38,428 bases of DNA from Acidobacteriaceae bacterium (GTDB lineage Bacteria; Acidobacteriota; Terriglobia; Terriglobales; Acidobacteriaceae), in the NCBI GenBank assembly GCA_003165795.1, contig PMWW01000079.1, positions 545 through 38,972 of the forward strand, in the 5' to 3' direction. The position numbers and the translations under genes are program-made. The stretch's first letter is position 1; every line of letters starts with the position of its first letter. The notes beneath the pieces are model-generated. The model saw only the letters and a list, made by a program, of their open reading frames with translations. It was not told the origin of the DNA and searched no databases. Positions 7,726-15,751 of the stretch are shown piece after piece.

Positions 7726-7914
7726 ATGCCAACTTCAATATGCAATTGGGTCGCGCAAGAAGCGTTTCTGCGCAGTGACGAAGATCCACCCATCCCGATG
7801 CCTCCGGGCGAAGATCCGCCTCCGATTCAGGAGCCTCCGGACAAGCCGGTTATCGGGCCCGATGGTCCGGTGCGCGAACCCGGCCCACGCGAACCGAAAA
7901 GGTTGTCGATGTAA
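7726..7914 (+). CDS. Proline-rich microprotein
   Basis: A 62-residue product with the sequence style DPPIPMPPGEDPPPIQEPPD followed by KPVIGPDGPVREPGPREP: about one third proline with regularly spaced acidic residues. No signal peptide or membrane segment is seen. The translation start is well supported by GAGAGGAGAGAA directly before the ATG. Low-complexity PPxxEPPDxP proteins of this size occur in soil bacteria, but I know of no assigned function. The next gene starts 88 nt downstream and has its own TATAAT, so this is probably monocistronic. Confidence 0.6.
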   Translation: MPTSICNWVAQEAFLRSDEDPPIPMPPGEDPPPIQEPPDKPVIGPDGPVREPGPREPKRLSM

Positions 7915-7978
7915 AGCGGCCGAAGTTCGGTTCCGACGCTTTCGGGCATGTAGGCGATGCCCTCACTGGCGACTCACT

Positions 7979-7984
7979 TATAAT
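7979..7984 (+). promoter_or_regulatory. Candidate -10 box (TATAAT)
   Basis: An exact TATAAT, 18 nt upstream of the glycosyltransferase ATG. There is no good -35 hexamer at 16-18 bp, so only the -10 element is supported. Confidence 0.4.
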
Positions 7985-8002
7985 TGCCTGATTGATCTAC
8001 GA

Positions 8003-9868
8003 ATGAGTCTTCTTTCCGCTTTCGAAGCCGCAAGCTCTTATCCGCTTGAAACCCCCAGCGACTCTCGTGCGCAACGCCGCCGTTGGATTTGGATTGTGGT
8101 CCTGTGGGCGATCATTTACATCCCCGGCCTGTTCACGCCGCCGCTGCTGGATGACGCCGATTCCGTCCACGCCGAAGCGGCTCGCGAGATGGTAGTCCGC
8201 CACGACTGGACCACGCTCTACATCGATGGCCTTCGCTACCTGGAAAAAGCTCCGCTGATGTATTGGACCATGGCGGCGAGCTACAAGGTCTTCGGCGTGA
8301 AAGACTGGGCGGCGCGGCTTCCGGTCATTCTGGGTGTACTGGCGCTGCTGCTGGCGACCTACTCGCTGGGCAAACGGACGCTGGGCGAGCGCGCCGGCTT
8401 CTGGGCAGCCGTCGTGCTCACCGTATCGGTGGGACCGTACCTCTTTACCCGCGTTCTGATTCCCGACATGCTCATCGGGCTGTGGCTCACTCTAGGATTC
8501 GACTTTTTCTTGCGGACCCTGGACGAGCAAACGCCCTCGATTGCCGCGTGCTGGGGACTGGCGGCGACGGCTGCGCTGAATGTCCTCACCAAGGGACTCA
8601 TCGGGCTGGTATTTCCCGCAGCCATCATCGGGATTTATCTGATGCTGACCGGCAATCTCAAGCACCTGCTGCGAATGCGGCTCGTATCCAGCACTCTGGT
8701 TCTACTGCTGATCGCCGCGCCGTGGCATATCGCCGCTGCAATTGAGAATCCTGCCGCCGGCCAATCGCGCGGCTTTCTCTGGTTCTATTTCGTCAACGAG
8801 CACTTCCTGCGCTATCTGGGCAAGCGCGTACCCCACGATTACGACACCGTCCCGCTCCTGGTTTTTTGGGCCTTAGTGTTCCTGTGGCTGTTCCCTTGGT
8901 CGGCATTTCTGGTGCAGGCCGCGGCCAGGGTGCCGCACCGCTGGAGCCAGTGGCACAGCGGACTGAACCAGCGGCAACGCGCGATGGTGCTTTATGCTAT
9001 CTGGGCAGCCGTGATTCTGCTGTTCTTCAGTTTCTCGACGCGCCAGGAGTATTACGCGGTTCCCGCGTTGCCCGCGCTGGCATTGCTAATTGGCGCATGG
9101 CTGCACCAGGAAGAGGACTCTTCCGCTGATTCCGCGCTTCGGCGTGGCGGGCGGATTGGGTCGGCGCTGCTGGCAGCGCTCGCCTTCGTCGTCTTTGTAG
9201 CGGCGATGTTCCTGCTGGCGCAGAGCAAGAGCACGCCCGCCGATAGCGATCTCGCCGACCTGCTCAAGAAAAATCCGACTGAGTATGCGCTGGCGTTCGG
9301 ACACATCTTCGATCTGACGCCGCGTGCCCTCGGACTCTTCCGCGTTCCTTTGGCCACATTTGCCATCGCGCTCTTGGTGGGCAGCATTCTCAACCTGCTG
9401 TACCGGCGACGTAATTTTGCTACTCCCGCCAACTGGGTGCTGACCATCATGATGGTCTTCGTGCTCTTTTCCGTACACCAGGGCTTGGTGATGTTCTCGC
9501 CCATCCTGTCTTCGAAGAAACTGGCCGATGCGGTGGAGCAGGAGTACCGGCCGGGAGATGTGATCGTCTCCTATGGAACCTACGAAGATGCTTCGACCCT
9601 CAACTTCTACGTTCGGCAGCCCATCCATGTCGTGAACACGCGGACCGAAGGCGATATGTACTACGGATCGCTGTTTCCGGATGCTCCCGCCCTTTTCGAG
9701 GACGACGCATCGCTCGCCGCATTGTGGAAGGGTCCGCGGCGCGTGTTCCTATGGGTGGAGGAAGACAAGGTCCCGGCCAACATCAAGCAGAGTGGCAGCT
9801 ACCAACTTGCACGCAGCGGAGGCAAGCTGATTTTGATGAACAGGACGTGGGTGGCCCAGCAGCCGTAA
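8003..9868 (+). CDS. ArnT/PMT-family (GT39/GT83-like) membrane glycosyltransferase
   Basis: A 621-residue polytopic protein. The start is taken at ATG 8003 because the hydrophobic protein begins there; the open frame upstream to 7775 overlaps the proline-rich gene and is arginine-rich nonsense. TM1 spans about 29-46 and is followed by the periplasmic LLDDADSVHAEAAREM loop (residues 49-63) with the acidic pair D50/D51, and YLEKAPLMYWTMAA, both hallmarks of ArnT-like transferases that use polyprenyl-phosphate sugars. About a dozen helices are followed by a soluble C-terminal domain. Likely role: transfer of a sugar to a lipid or protein on the outer face of the inner membrane. The acceptor is unknown. 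Confidence 0.88.
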   Translation: MSLLSAFEAASSYPLETPSDSRAQRRRWIWIVVLWAIIYIPGLFTPPLLDDADSVHAEAAREMVVRHDWTTLYIDGLRYLEKAPLMYWTMAASYKVFGVKDWAARLPVILGVLALLLATYSLGKRTLGERAGFWAAVVLTVSVGPYLFTRVLIPDMLIGLWLTLGFDFFLRTLDEQTPSIAACWGLAATAALNVLTKGLIGLVFPAAIIGIYLMLTGNLKHLLRMRLVSSTLVLLLIAAPWHIAAAIENPAAGQSRGFLWFYFVNEHFLRYLGKRVPHDYDTVPLLVFWALVFLWLFPWSAFLVQAAARVPHRWSQWHSGLNQRQRAMVLYAIWAAVILLFFSFSTRQEYYAVPALPALALLIGAWLHQEEDSSADSALRRGGRIGSALLAALAFVVFVAAMFLLAQSKSTPADSDLADLLKKNPTEYALAFGHIFDLTPRALGLFRVPLATFAIALLVGSILNLLYRRRNFATPANWVLTIMMVFVLFSVHQGLVMFSPILSSKKLADAVEQEYRPGDVIVSYGTYEDASTLNFYVRQPIHVVNTRTEGDMYYGSLFPDAPALFEDDASLAALWKGPRRVFLWVEEDKVPANIKQSGSYQLARSGGKLILMNRTWVAQQP

Positions 9869-9957
9869 GAAAGCCTCCCACGCCTGCGGAGACTCCCGGC
9901 GTACGCCGTCGCATATCCAATGAAGAGGACGGTCAGAAAAATTTCGACCCTCAAGTG

Positions 9958-10565
9958 TTAGAGCAGCCCCAAATGGTCCGGATATTTGGCCTGTAAGGAA
10001 CTTACTAACAGGTCAAAGTGAGCATGGCGGCGCAGATTTTCCAGGCAGGGGTCTTTCAGAAAGAATGGCCAGCATGCGAAGCCCGTGTCCACGCTGCGCT
10101 CCAGCCACTCAAACGCGGCTTCCGTTCGGTTCAGCAGAGAAAGGATGCTGGCAATCTGATAGTAGGTATGGTGAGTGTGGCCAAACGATTTCGGGTTCGT
10201 GCAGGCCCGGTTCATGCAGCGCAGCGCCTGCTCAGACTTACCCAGCCAGGCGTGCACCACGCCTTGCACGCTGATAATCAGCGGTTCCTCAGGCATCAGG
10301 CTCGCGGTATTGTCCAGCAACTGTTGAGCCTGTTTCCATCGCCCAGTTAAGACCGCCAGTTGCAGCGCAAAGTAAGTAGCATATTTCGTCGTCTTACTTT
10401 CTCTGCGCCATCGCTCCAGTTCGTCGTGGGCAAGGTGGTATTCTCCGCTCCATAGATAGACCTGAACAATGCTGTGGCTGATAGTTGCCTTGGGGTTGAA
10501 AGGCCTGCCCCGCTCATACATTTCGCGAGCAAGAGGGCGATAGTGTCTTCCATCAAATCGGACTA
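9958..10565 (-). pseudogene. TPR-domain C-terminal remnant
   Basis: The readable part encodes TPR-like helices (SGEYHLAHDELERWRRES, TGRWKQAQQLLDN, NRTEAAFEWLERSVDTGF) and ends with WPFFLKDPCLENLRRHAHFD followed by LLVSSLQAKYP. That is the usual terminal segment of large acidobacterial TPR proteins, such as those fused to winged-helix or Ser/Thr-kinase domains. No N-terminal effector domain is present. The frame continues to 10686, but beyond about 10565 it is only the antisense of the cupin gene. I read it as a truncated tail rather than a complete gene, although a stand-alone small TPR protein cannot be excluded. Confidence 0.65.
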
Positions 10566-10580
10566 CCAGGGAGGAAGAGT

Positions 10581-11072
10581 ATGAAACGGAACCTGTGTTT
10601 GCTCCTGACGCTGATGGCGGGAATATGCTGGATGAGTCAGCCCGGCGTGCCGCATGTGAGGGCCGCGGCACCGGAGAAAAATGCATTTACACCGGACACG
10701 ATCGAATATGGTCCAGCGCCTCCGTTTCTTCCGCCGGGCGCGCACCTGGCCGTATTGGAAGGCAATCCCCTTGCCCCGATTGGCGACTACACGGTGCGCC
10801 TGAAGATGCCCGCGGGATATCGCATCCCGCCGCACTGGCATCCTCAGCGCGAAAACGTGACCGTGATCTCAGGCACTTTGAAAGTCGGCATGGGCGACCA
10901 TTTCGACGAGACCAAGATGATGGCGTTTCCCGCTGGCAGCTTCGCCTATCTCGATCCCGACATGCACCACTACGCAATGGCCACCGACGAGGTCACCATA
11001 CAGATCCACGGCACGTCGCCCGTGCAGATCAATTACGTTAACCCGGACGACGATCCCAGCCGGAAGAAATAG
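10581..11072 (+). CDS. Secreted cupin-domain protein
   Basis: A 163-residue protein with a Sec signal peptide (about 1-28, cut near VRA-A) and one cupin barrel. Metal-binding residues are visible as H85-W-H87-xxx-E91 in PPHWHPQREN, then the GxLxxGxGD strand and H129/H130 in DMHHYAMA. It resembles small periplasmic cupins often annotated as anti-sigma/ChrR-like or DUF4437-like. Substrate or catalytic activity cannot be assigned. The GGGAGGAAG ribosome binding site lies directly upstream. The gene starts divergently from, and very close to, the TPR remnant. Confidence 0.85.
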   Translation: MKRNLCLLLTLMAGICWMSQPGVPHVRAAAPEKNAFTPDTIEYGPAPPFLPPGAHLAVLEGNPLAPIGDYTVRLKMPAGYRIPPHWHPQRENVTVISGTLKVGMGDHFDETKMMAFPAGSFAYLDPDMHHYAMATDEVTIQIHGTSPVQINYVNPDDDPSRKK

Positions 11073-11109
11073 TCGAGGCAGGCTGAGGCAGGTGGAACTC
11101 AGAGACAGC

Positions 11110-11136
11110 ACAGCCGCGGCGCAAAACCGCGGCTGT
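11110..11136. terminator. Hairpin between convergent cupin and histone-like genes
   Basis: A perfect 10-bp stem (ACAGCCGCGG / CCGCGGCTGT) with a 7-nt loop, placed between two convergent genes. There is no T-run, so it is either a bidirectional transcription barrier or a REP-like unit. Confidence 0.5.
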
Positions 11137-11154
11137 ACATTAGGGTTGAATTGG

Positions 11155-11565
11155 TTAGCGACGGCCCTTCTTGGCCGCTTTTTTCTTGGCCGCCTTCTTG
11201 ACTGCCTTTTTCGCAGGCTTCTTGGAAGCTTTCTTAGCAGGGGCCTTCTTGGCTGCCTTTTTTACTGCTTTTTTCGCAGGCTTGGCGGCCTTCTTGGCCG
11301 GCGCTTTCTTAGCCGGCGGCTTGGTGGCCGCTTTCTTGGCGCTTTTCTTGGCTGGGCTCTTGCGCGGTGCAGGAGCCCGGGTTTCGCTGGCGACTTCCGG
11401 GTCCTCTTCTACTTCAACTTCCACCACCGAGACAGATTCGGGCTCCTCTTCTTCTTCCTCTTCCTCTTCGTATTCCTCGTCTTCGAGGGAATCGCCGTAA
11501 GCAGCGTCTCCGTAGTCGTCCATTTCGTCGTCCTTACGAGCATAGAGCTTTTCATCGAACGTCAT
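11155..11565 (-). CDS. Histone H1-like Lys/Ala-rich protein with acidic N-terminal half
   Basis: A 136-residue two-part protein. Residues 1-60 are acidic (DEMDDYGDAAYGDSLEDEEY, then a run of nine Glu). Residues 68-136 are a chain of AKKA/PAKKA repeats ending KKGRR, as in bacterial H1-like DNA-binding proteins (AlgP/HU C-tail style). The basic tail should bind DNA or RNA non-specifically. The acidic head could mask it or recruit partners. The start is set by AGGAGGACAAGCAC before the ATG. An extended -10 promoter lies at 11674-11682. The repeat-rich tail is prone to length change by slippage. Confidence 0.85.
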   Translation of the reverse strand: MTFDEKLYARKDDEMDDYGDAAYGDSLEDEEYEEEEEEEEEPESVSVVEVEVEEDPEVASETRAPAPRKSPAKKSAKKAATKPPAKKAPAKKAAKPAKKAVKKAAKKAPAKKASKKPAKKAVKKAAKKKAAKKGRR

Positions 11566-11673
11566 GTGCTTGTCCTCCTGATATTGCCGGACTCCGCATA
11601 ACTGAACGGAGGCAGCTCACTAGGCAAAATCCAGTTTTATACCAAAGACAAAAACCGCTTCAATAAGCGCGCG

Positions 11674-11682
11674 ATTATAGCA
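11674..11682 (-). promoter_or_regulatory. Extended -10 promoter for histone-like gene
   Basis: The minus strand reads TGCTATAAT, a full extended -10 (TGn-TATAAT), about 108 nt upstream of the histone-like start. No good -35 is present, as is usual for extended -10 promoters. This implies a 5' leader of about 100 nt. Confidence 0.5.
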
Positions 11683-11822
11683 CGGCAAAGTGTCTGCAGC
11701 GCTCACCACGTGCCCGGCAGAAAATTAGCAACGCGCCTGTTGTAACAGAACGTGCGGACGAAGGGAAGAGCGTAAGCGCAAAATGGTGATGAATGGTCGA
11801 GAATGCCGCCGTGACCGGATAG

Positions 11823-13733
11823 CTACTTGCGGATCAGGAGCACTTCGCCGGCCCGCACATTGGCGGTGAGCTTGGGGTTGTCGCGCTTCAGGGCAGCCAC
11901 CGACGTGTGGTTCGTTTCGGCGATGCTGCTAAGGGTTTCGCCCTTCTTAACCTTGTGATATCTCGCGGCTTCGGCGCTCTGCGCCTTGTGCGACTGGCTG
12001 TTGCTTTTGGCCTTGGCTGGGGTGCTCTGGGTGCCGGGGGACTCCGCCTCGGCGCTTTCCGACGCCGACGGTTTGTAAATAGTCAGAGTACGGCCAGGAG
12101 TCAGGGCCGTTCCCCGCAAGTGGTTCCATTGGCGCACCTTTTCTACCGGAACCTCGAAATCGTCGGCCACCGACTCCACGGTATCGCCCTTTCGCACCTT
12201 GTAATGCGAGGCGCGATGAGAATAGGCGACGGTCGGGGCGTCGTGCCGCCCGGGTGAAATGGGGATGATGAGCTTCGATCCGGCCTTGACTTCATCGCCC
12301 GCGAGATTGTTGGCGTCGGCGATCGAGGCTGCGGTAGTGTGATACTTCCGCGCAATCGAAGGCAGCGTATCCCCATACTCCACTTTGTGATAGCGCCAGT
12401 AGGTGCGCATGTCGAGCGGCACGACGGCAATCGCCGCCTCGTACTTCTCGCGCGATCCGGTGGGAAGATTCAGCATAAAGAACTGGTCCTTTGGAGTGGT
12501 CATGCGCAGCAGGCTGGGATTCAGCTGCTGCAAATAGTCCACTGAGGTGTCGACACATGCCGCCACCAGCCGCAGATCCACCGGATAGTCAATCCTGACC
12601 TGGTCCACCTGCGGCGCCGGTTCCGCCGCGACGCGCGCCAGCCCATACTGCTCCGGATTTTTCGCCATGATGGTCACGGCGAGAATGATGGGGACGTAAT
12701 TCCGCGTCTCCTGGGGCAGCACGCCGCGCTGGTAAAGTTCCCAGAAATCGGCATAGCCGGTACGTTCCACCGCGTGCTGCACCGTGCCGGCGCCCGAGTT
12801 GTAGGCCGCCATCGCCAGATACCAGTCGCCAAATTGGTTATAGAGGTCCTTCAGGTAATGTCCGGCGGCGCGGGTCGCTTGCTCTGGGTCCTGACGCTCA
12901 TCTACCCACCAAGTCCGGTTCAACCCGTAGAGGATCGCCGAACCGGGCATGAACTGCCACATGCCGCGCGCCCCGGCTCGCGACAGCGCCAGCGGCTGGA
13001 AGCCCGATTCCGCTTGCGCCAGGTAGATCAAGTCCTGCGGGACCCCTTCTTCCTTCAGGACCCGCGCGATCATCTCGTGGTAGCGGCCCGAGCGCGCCCA
13101 GGCATGTTCCAACGTGGCCCGCCCGCGCGGACTGGAAAAATAATTGATGAACATCGCCACCTGGTCGTTCAGCACCAGCGGCAGGTCGGACTTGGTCGTC
13201 TTGATCTCGGCTTCAGCCTTCGCCCGAATGTTGGGGTCGACCGGGAAAGTAATGTCGTTGGCTTCGTCGATCGGCGCCGGCTCGGAGCGCTGCTCGGTGA
13301 AGCCATCGCCCTGCTGCAGCGCCACTAGCTCCAGTCCGTGGACCGCCTCGACAATCTTCTCGAACTCGCGATCTAGGCGCTCGTCGTTGCGCACGTCCAG
13401 GTTGCTGGTGAGCAGAGTGTTGAATGCCTGGTCAAAATCTTCCTTCGCCGCCTCCAGATGGCCAGCCTGATAGTTGGCCTGACCGGCCGCGTACTGCTTT
13501 TCGGCTTGGGCAATCAGGGCATCGGCTGGATCGGCCTGCGGTTGGGGTTTTGGAGCTTCCTGGATCTTAGAAGCAGGCGGTGGCGATTTCTGAGCCGCAA
13601 GCGTAGTCACTGGCGGCGCACTGGCTTGGGCAGGAAGTAGAGAGGACTTGATTGGTGCCGTGGTCTCGCATCCTGTCAGTATGCACAGGAACAGGAGAAG
13701 ACTCGCCGGAACTGTGGCGCGTAGAAGTGTCAT
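11823..13733 (-). CDS. mltD: MltD-type lytic transglycosylase with three LysM domains
   Basis: A 636-residue lipoprotein. The signal peptide ends in lipobox LTGC with C22 as the lipidated residue. A Pro/Ala linker and a helical region lead to the SLT domain, with catalytic E242 in YLAQAESGF, GARGMWQFMP and the MAAYNSGAGTVQ motif near 308-319. Three peptidoglycan-binding LysM repeats follow at about 449-491, 510-553 and 592-635, the last two separated by a low-complexity Ser/Ala linker. It should cleave glycan strands from the inner face of the outer membrane. Three LysM modules fit MltD. A palindrome, ATCGTTTAAACGAT (13732-13745), covers the start codon region. Confidence 0.93.
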   Translation of the reverse strand: MTLLRATVPASLLLFLCILTGCETTAPIKSSLLPAQASAPPVTTLAAQKSPPPASKIQEAPKPQPQADPADALIAQAEKQYAAGQANYQAGHLEAAKEDFDQAFNTLLTSNLDVRNDERLDREFEKIVEAVHGLELVALQQGDGFTEQRSEPAPIDEANDITFPVDPNIRAKAEAEIKTTKSDLPLVLNDQVAMFINYFSSPRGRATLEHAWARSGRYHEMIARVLKEEGVPQDLIYLAQAESGFQPLALSRAGARGMWQFMPGSAILYGLNRTWWVDERQDPEQATRAAGHYLKDLYNQFGDWYLAMAAYNSGAGTVQHAVERTGYADFWELYQRGVLPQETRNYVPIILAVTIMAKNPEQYGLARVAAEPAPQVDQVRIDYPVDLRLVAACVDTSVDYLQQLNPSLLRMTTPKDQFFMLNLPTGSREKYEAAIAVVPLDMRTYWRYHKVEYGDTLPSIARKYHTTAASIADANNLAGDEVKAGSKLIIPISPGRHDAPTVAYSHRASHYKVRKGDTVESVADDFEVPVEKVRQWNHLRGTALTPGRTLTIYKPSASESAEAESPGTQSTPAKAKSNSQSHKAQSAEAARYHKVKKGETLSSIAETNHTSVAALKRDNPKLTANVRAGEVLLIRK

Positions 13734-13883
13734 CGTTTAAACGATTCCGAAACAGCTCTCTCCTGCGTTCCACCGGTTGCTTCGATGGTACTACCGGGGA
13801 ATTTCACGGTCAACGAAACTTGGCCTCCAGTAGTTGCTGTTCGCCGCTCCGCCTCGCGTGCGGTTCCAATGCGTAGCCGTTAT

Positions 13884-14129
13884 CTAAAGCTTCCGGCCTT
13901 TTGCGGCTTGGCCGGGTGACAGGAACGTCTTGGGATAACCGCCTTCTCCACAAACCTTGAAAGAACCGAAGTCCTTGTACCATGGCCCTTCCGGCACGTC
14001 GGGTTTCGATTCAATCCACCGTCGCAAGAGATTGAGGTCCTCGAGACTGATGCGGCGATCGTGCATGCGCTCGACCAAATGGTTGCGAATGGCGTCCGGA
14101 AGCTCGGACCATGTCTTGATGAAGGGCAC
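13884..14129 (-). CDS. Conserved small protein paired with an RHH regulator
   Basis: An 81-residue protein starting at a GTG whose G is the last base of the upstream stop codon (TAGTG), so translation is tightly coupled to the RHH gene. It begins MPFIKTWSELPDAIRNHLVE and has a helical N-half (ISLEDLNLLRRWIESKPD) and a compact C-half, GPWYKDFGSFKVCGEG then YPKTFLSPGQ. I recall similar short proteins in Acidobacteria and related groups but no characterised member. Size, order and coupling resemble the second gene of a type II toxin-antitoxin pair. Toxin activity is not shown by any recognised motif. Confidence 0.7.
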   Translation of the reverse strand: MPFIKTWSELPDAIRNHLVERMHDRRISLEDLNLLRRWIESKPDVPEGPWYKDFGSFKVCGEGGYPKTFLSPGQAAKGRKL

Positions 14130-14398
14130 TACTCACCAAACACAAAGCGCCCTAACTGCTCGCCCAAGCGCTTCACTTCAGACGGATTGCTGGCGGCGCG
14201 GAAACGCTCGGCCAGCTCAAGAAAAGCCCGTTCTTTTCGTTTGCCGGCTTCAATCCCTTCCTCGATGAGTTCGACCAGTATCCGGTTGTCGCTAAGGCGC
14301 CGGCGCTTGGCCATCACATGGACTTGCTGACCTAGTTGGGGCGGCAGCGTCACGCTGCGTCGGATGGGTTTTGCGGATTCGCGCTTCGTCATTGCCAT
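14129..14398 (-). CDS. Ribbon-helix-helix (CopG/Arc-like) DNA-binding protein, putative antitoxin
   Basis: 89 residues from ATG 14398; an earlier ATG at 14428 would add 10 residues but overlaps the promoter and operator. The strand PIRRSVTLPPQLGQQVHVMA and the following helices (RLSDNRILVELIEEGIEAGK) form a ribbon-helix-helix fold. A charged C-terminal region (about 50-89) could bind the partner protein encoded downstream with a 1-nt overlap. The promoter region contains the palindrome CACCAG-T-CTGGTG, a natural autoregulatory operator. Typical of antitoxins that repress their own operon; function is inferred from fold and context. Confidence 0.75.
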   Translation of the reverse strand: MAMTKRESAKPIRRSVTLPPQLGQQVHVMAKRRRLSDNRILVELIEEGIEAGKRKERAFLELAERFRAASNPSEVKRLGEQLGRFVFGE

Positions 14399-14404
14399 AG
14401 CATT

Positions 14405-14425
14405 AGTATATACACCAGTCTGGTG
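14405..14425 (-). promoter_or_regulatory. Operator and -10 box of the RHH operon
   Basis: The 13-bp palindrome CACCAGTCTGGTG (14413-14425) directly abuts TATACT on the minus strand (14410-14405). The -10 box ends 6 nt before ATG 14398, so transcription would start at or next to the start codon, giving a leaderless mRNA. A repressor on the palindrome would block RNA polymerase. Confidence 0.5.
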
Positions 14426-14442
14426 CAAACTGAATCTTGATC

Positions 14443-15636
14443 CTATGCCTGCCTCAGTGCTTGGTCCATATCGCCAATCAAATCGTCGGCGTCCTCGATG
14501 CCCACCGACAGCCTCACCGTGGCCGCTGACACCCCCAGCAGCTCCAGTTGCTTGGTGCTCAGGCCAATGTGCGAGGTGAGCACCGGATAGGAAACCGTCG
14601 ATTCCACGCCTCCCAAGCTAGGCGCCAGATACCACAACTTCAGGCTATCGATAAAGCGCTCGGCCGCTCGGCCGCCACTTCGGAGATCGAACGACACCAT
14701 CATCCCAAAGTCTTTCATCTGCCGCCGCGCCACCTCGTGTGCTTCGTGGTTCGGCAAGCCGGGATAATAAACGCGAGCGACCTTAGGATGCTGTTGCAGC
14801 GTCTCGGCAATTCGCAGGGCGTTGCGGCAGGCACGCTCGACGCGAACGTGCAGCGTCTTCAAACCGCGCAGCAGCAAGTAAGCGCAGCCCGGATCGACAC
14901 AGCCGCCGGCCAGGATCATCATCGCGCGCGCGGCATCCATCCATTTTTTCGATCCAGCCAGCACGCCGGCGGTCAGGTCGCTATGGCCCCCAAGGTATTT
15001 CGTCGCCGAATGAATCACCATGTCGGCTCCCAACTCCAGCGGCTTCTGCAGCACCGGAGTGGCAAACGTATTGTCCACCACCACGCATGCCTTGCGCTTT
15101 CGTCCCAGTTCGCACAGCGCGGCCAAATCGACGCAACGCAGCGTCGGATTGGTGGGTGATTCCAGAAACATCATGCGCGTCTTACGGCTGAAATAACGAT
15201 CGGCATTCTTGATGTCGCGATGGGGAACAAATCGCACCTTGATCCCGCATCGCGGCAGCACCTGCTCGAACAACTTGACCGTCCCGCCGTAGACGTCGAG
15301 CATGGAGACGATCTCATCGCCCGCCTGGCAGGCCGCCAGCACCGCGACCATTTCCGCGGCCATCCCACTGGAAGTGGCCAGCGCGGCCTCGGCTCCCTCC
15401 AGCGCAGCCATCTTTTCCTCCACGGCCGTGACCGTGGGATTTCCATATCGCGAGTAGAGATACTCGCCGCTATCGCCCTTGGCATAGCGGCGCAGGCCCT
15501 CGACATCGGGAACCACGAACACCGAAGTTTGGACAATGGGCGTAGTCAGCGGGGCGGATTGGCCGTGACGATCTTCGCCGGAATGAATGCAGCGGGTGGC
15601 GTCAGCGTGCTGGGTGTTGTCTCGGGGCTTGGTCAT
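14443..15636 (-). CDS. PLP-dependent trans-sulfuration enzyme (cystathionine gamma-synthase/lyase family)
   Basis: 397 residues from ATG 15636, which is preceded by AAGGTGATT; the open frame extends 21 codons further without support. It has the Cys/Met-metabolism PLP fold: the early HxGxxxD-like CIHSGEDRHGQSAPLTTPI, YSRYGNPTVTAVEEKMAALEGAE, the substrate and phosphate loop ATSSGMAA, D188 in VVVDNTFATP and Schiff-base K213 in HSATKYLGGHSD. A C-terminal GGVESTVSYP motif is present. Members act as cystathionine gamma-synthase, gamma-lyase or O-acyl-homoserine sulfhydrylase, and sequence alone does not decide which. Its neighbours are toxin-antitoxin-like genes, so context does not help. Confidence 0.88.
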   Translation of the reverse strand: MTKPRDNTQHADATRCIHSGEDRHGQSAPLTTPIVQTSVFVVPDVEGLRRYAKGDSGEYLYSRYGNPTVTAVEEKMAALEGAEAALATSSGMAAEMVAVLAACQAGDEIVSMLDVYGGTVKLFEQVLPRCGIKVRFVPHRDIKNADRYFSRKTRMMFLESPTNPTLRCVDLAALCELGRKRKACVVVDNTFATPVLQKPLELGADMVIHSATKYLGGHSDLTAGVLAGSKKWMDAARAMMILAGGCVDPGCAYLLLRGLKTLHVRVERACRNALRIAETLQQHPKVARVYYPGLPNHEAHEVARRQMKDFGMMVSFDLRSGGRAAERFIDSLKLWYLAPSLGGVESTVSYPVLTSHIGLSTKQLELLGVSAATVRLSVGIEDADDLIGDMDQALRQA

Positions 15637-15697
15637 GCCGGAATCACCTTCGGGTGGGACAGTCGATTGTAAATGGGAGGAGAGCGTGCCAGTCACC

Positions 15698-15715
15698 ACT
15701 CAGCCGCGGCTGAGT
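15698..15715. promoter_or_regulatory. 18-bp perfect palindrome upstream of hicB
   Basis: ACTCAGCCGCGGCTGAGT lies in the divergent region between the PLP enzyme and hicB, 24 nt upstream of the hicB -10 box (TATGAT, 15739-15744). HicB proteins often autoregulate through such sites, so it may be the operator. Confidence 0.5.
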
Positions 15716-15751
15716 CGAGGTCACCGAGCGAATCAGCGTATGATAGCTCTC

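Noticed and set aside
7775-8002. N-terminal extension of the glycosyltransferase
   Set aside because: It overlaps the proline-rich gene in another frame, is Arg-rich, and ATG 8003 precedes the first membrane helix normally.
11171-11360. CRISPR-like array
   Set aside because: The repeating CTTCTTGGC-type units are the codons of AKKA repeats in the histone-like gene; there are no unique spacers.
15640-15750. SAM riboswitch before the cystathionine-gamma-synthase-family gene
   Set aside because: I could not find the conserved SAM-I or SAM-II core; only the hicB-side palindrome is present.
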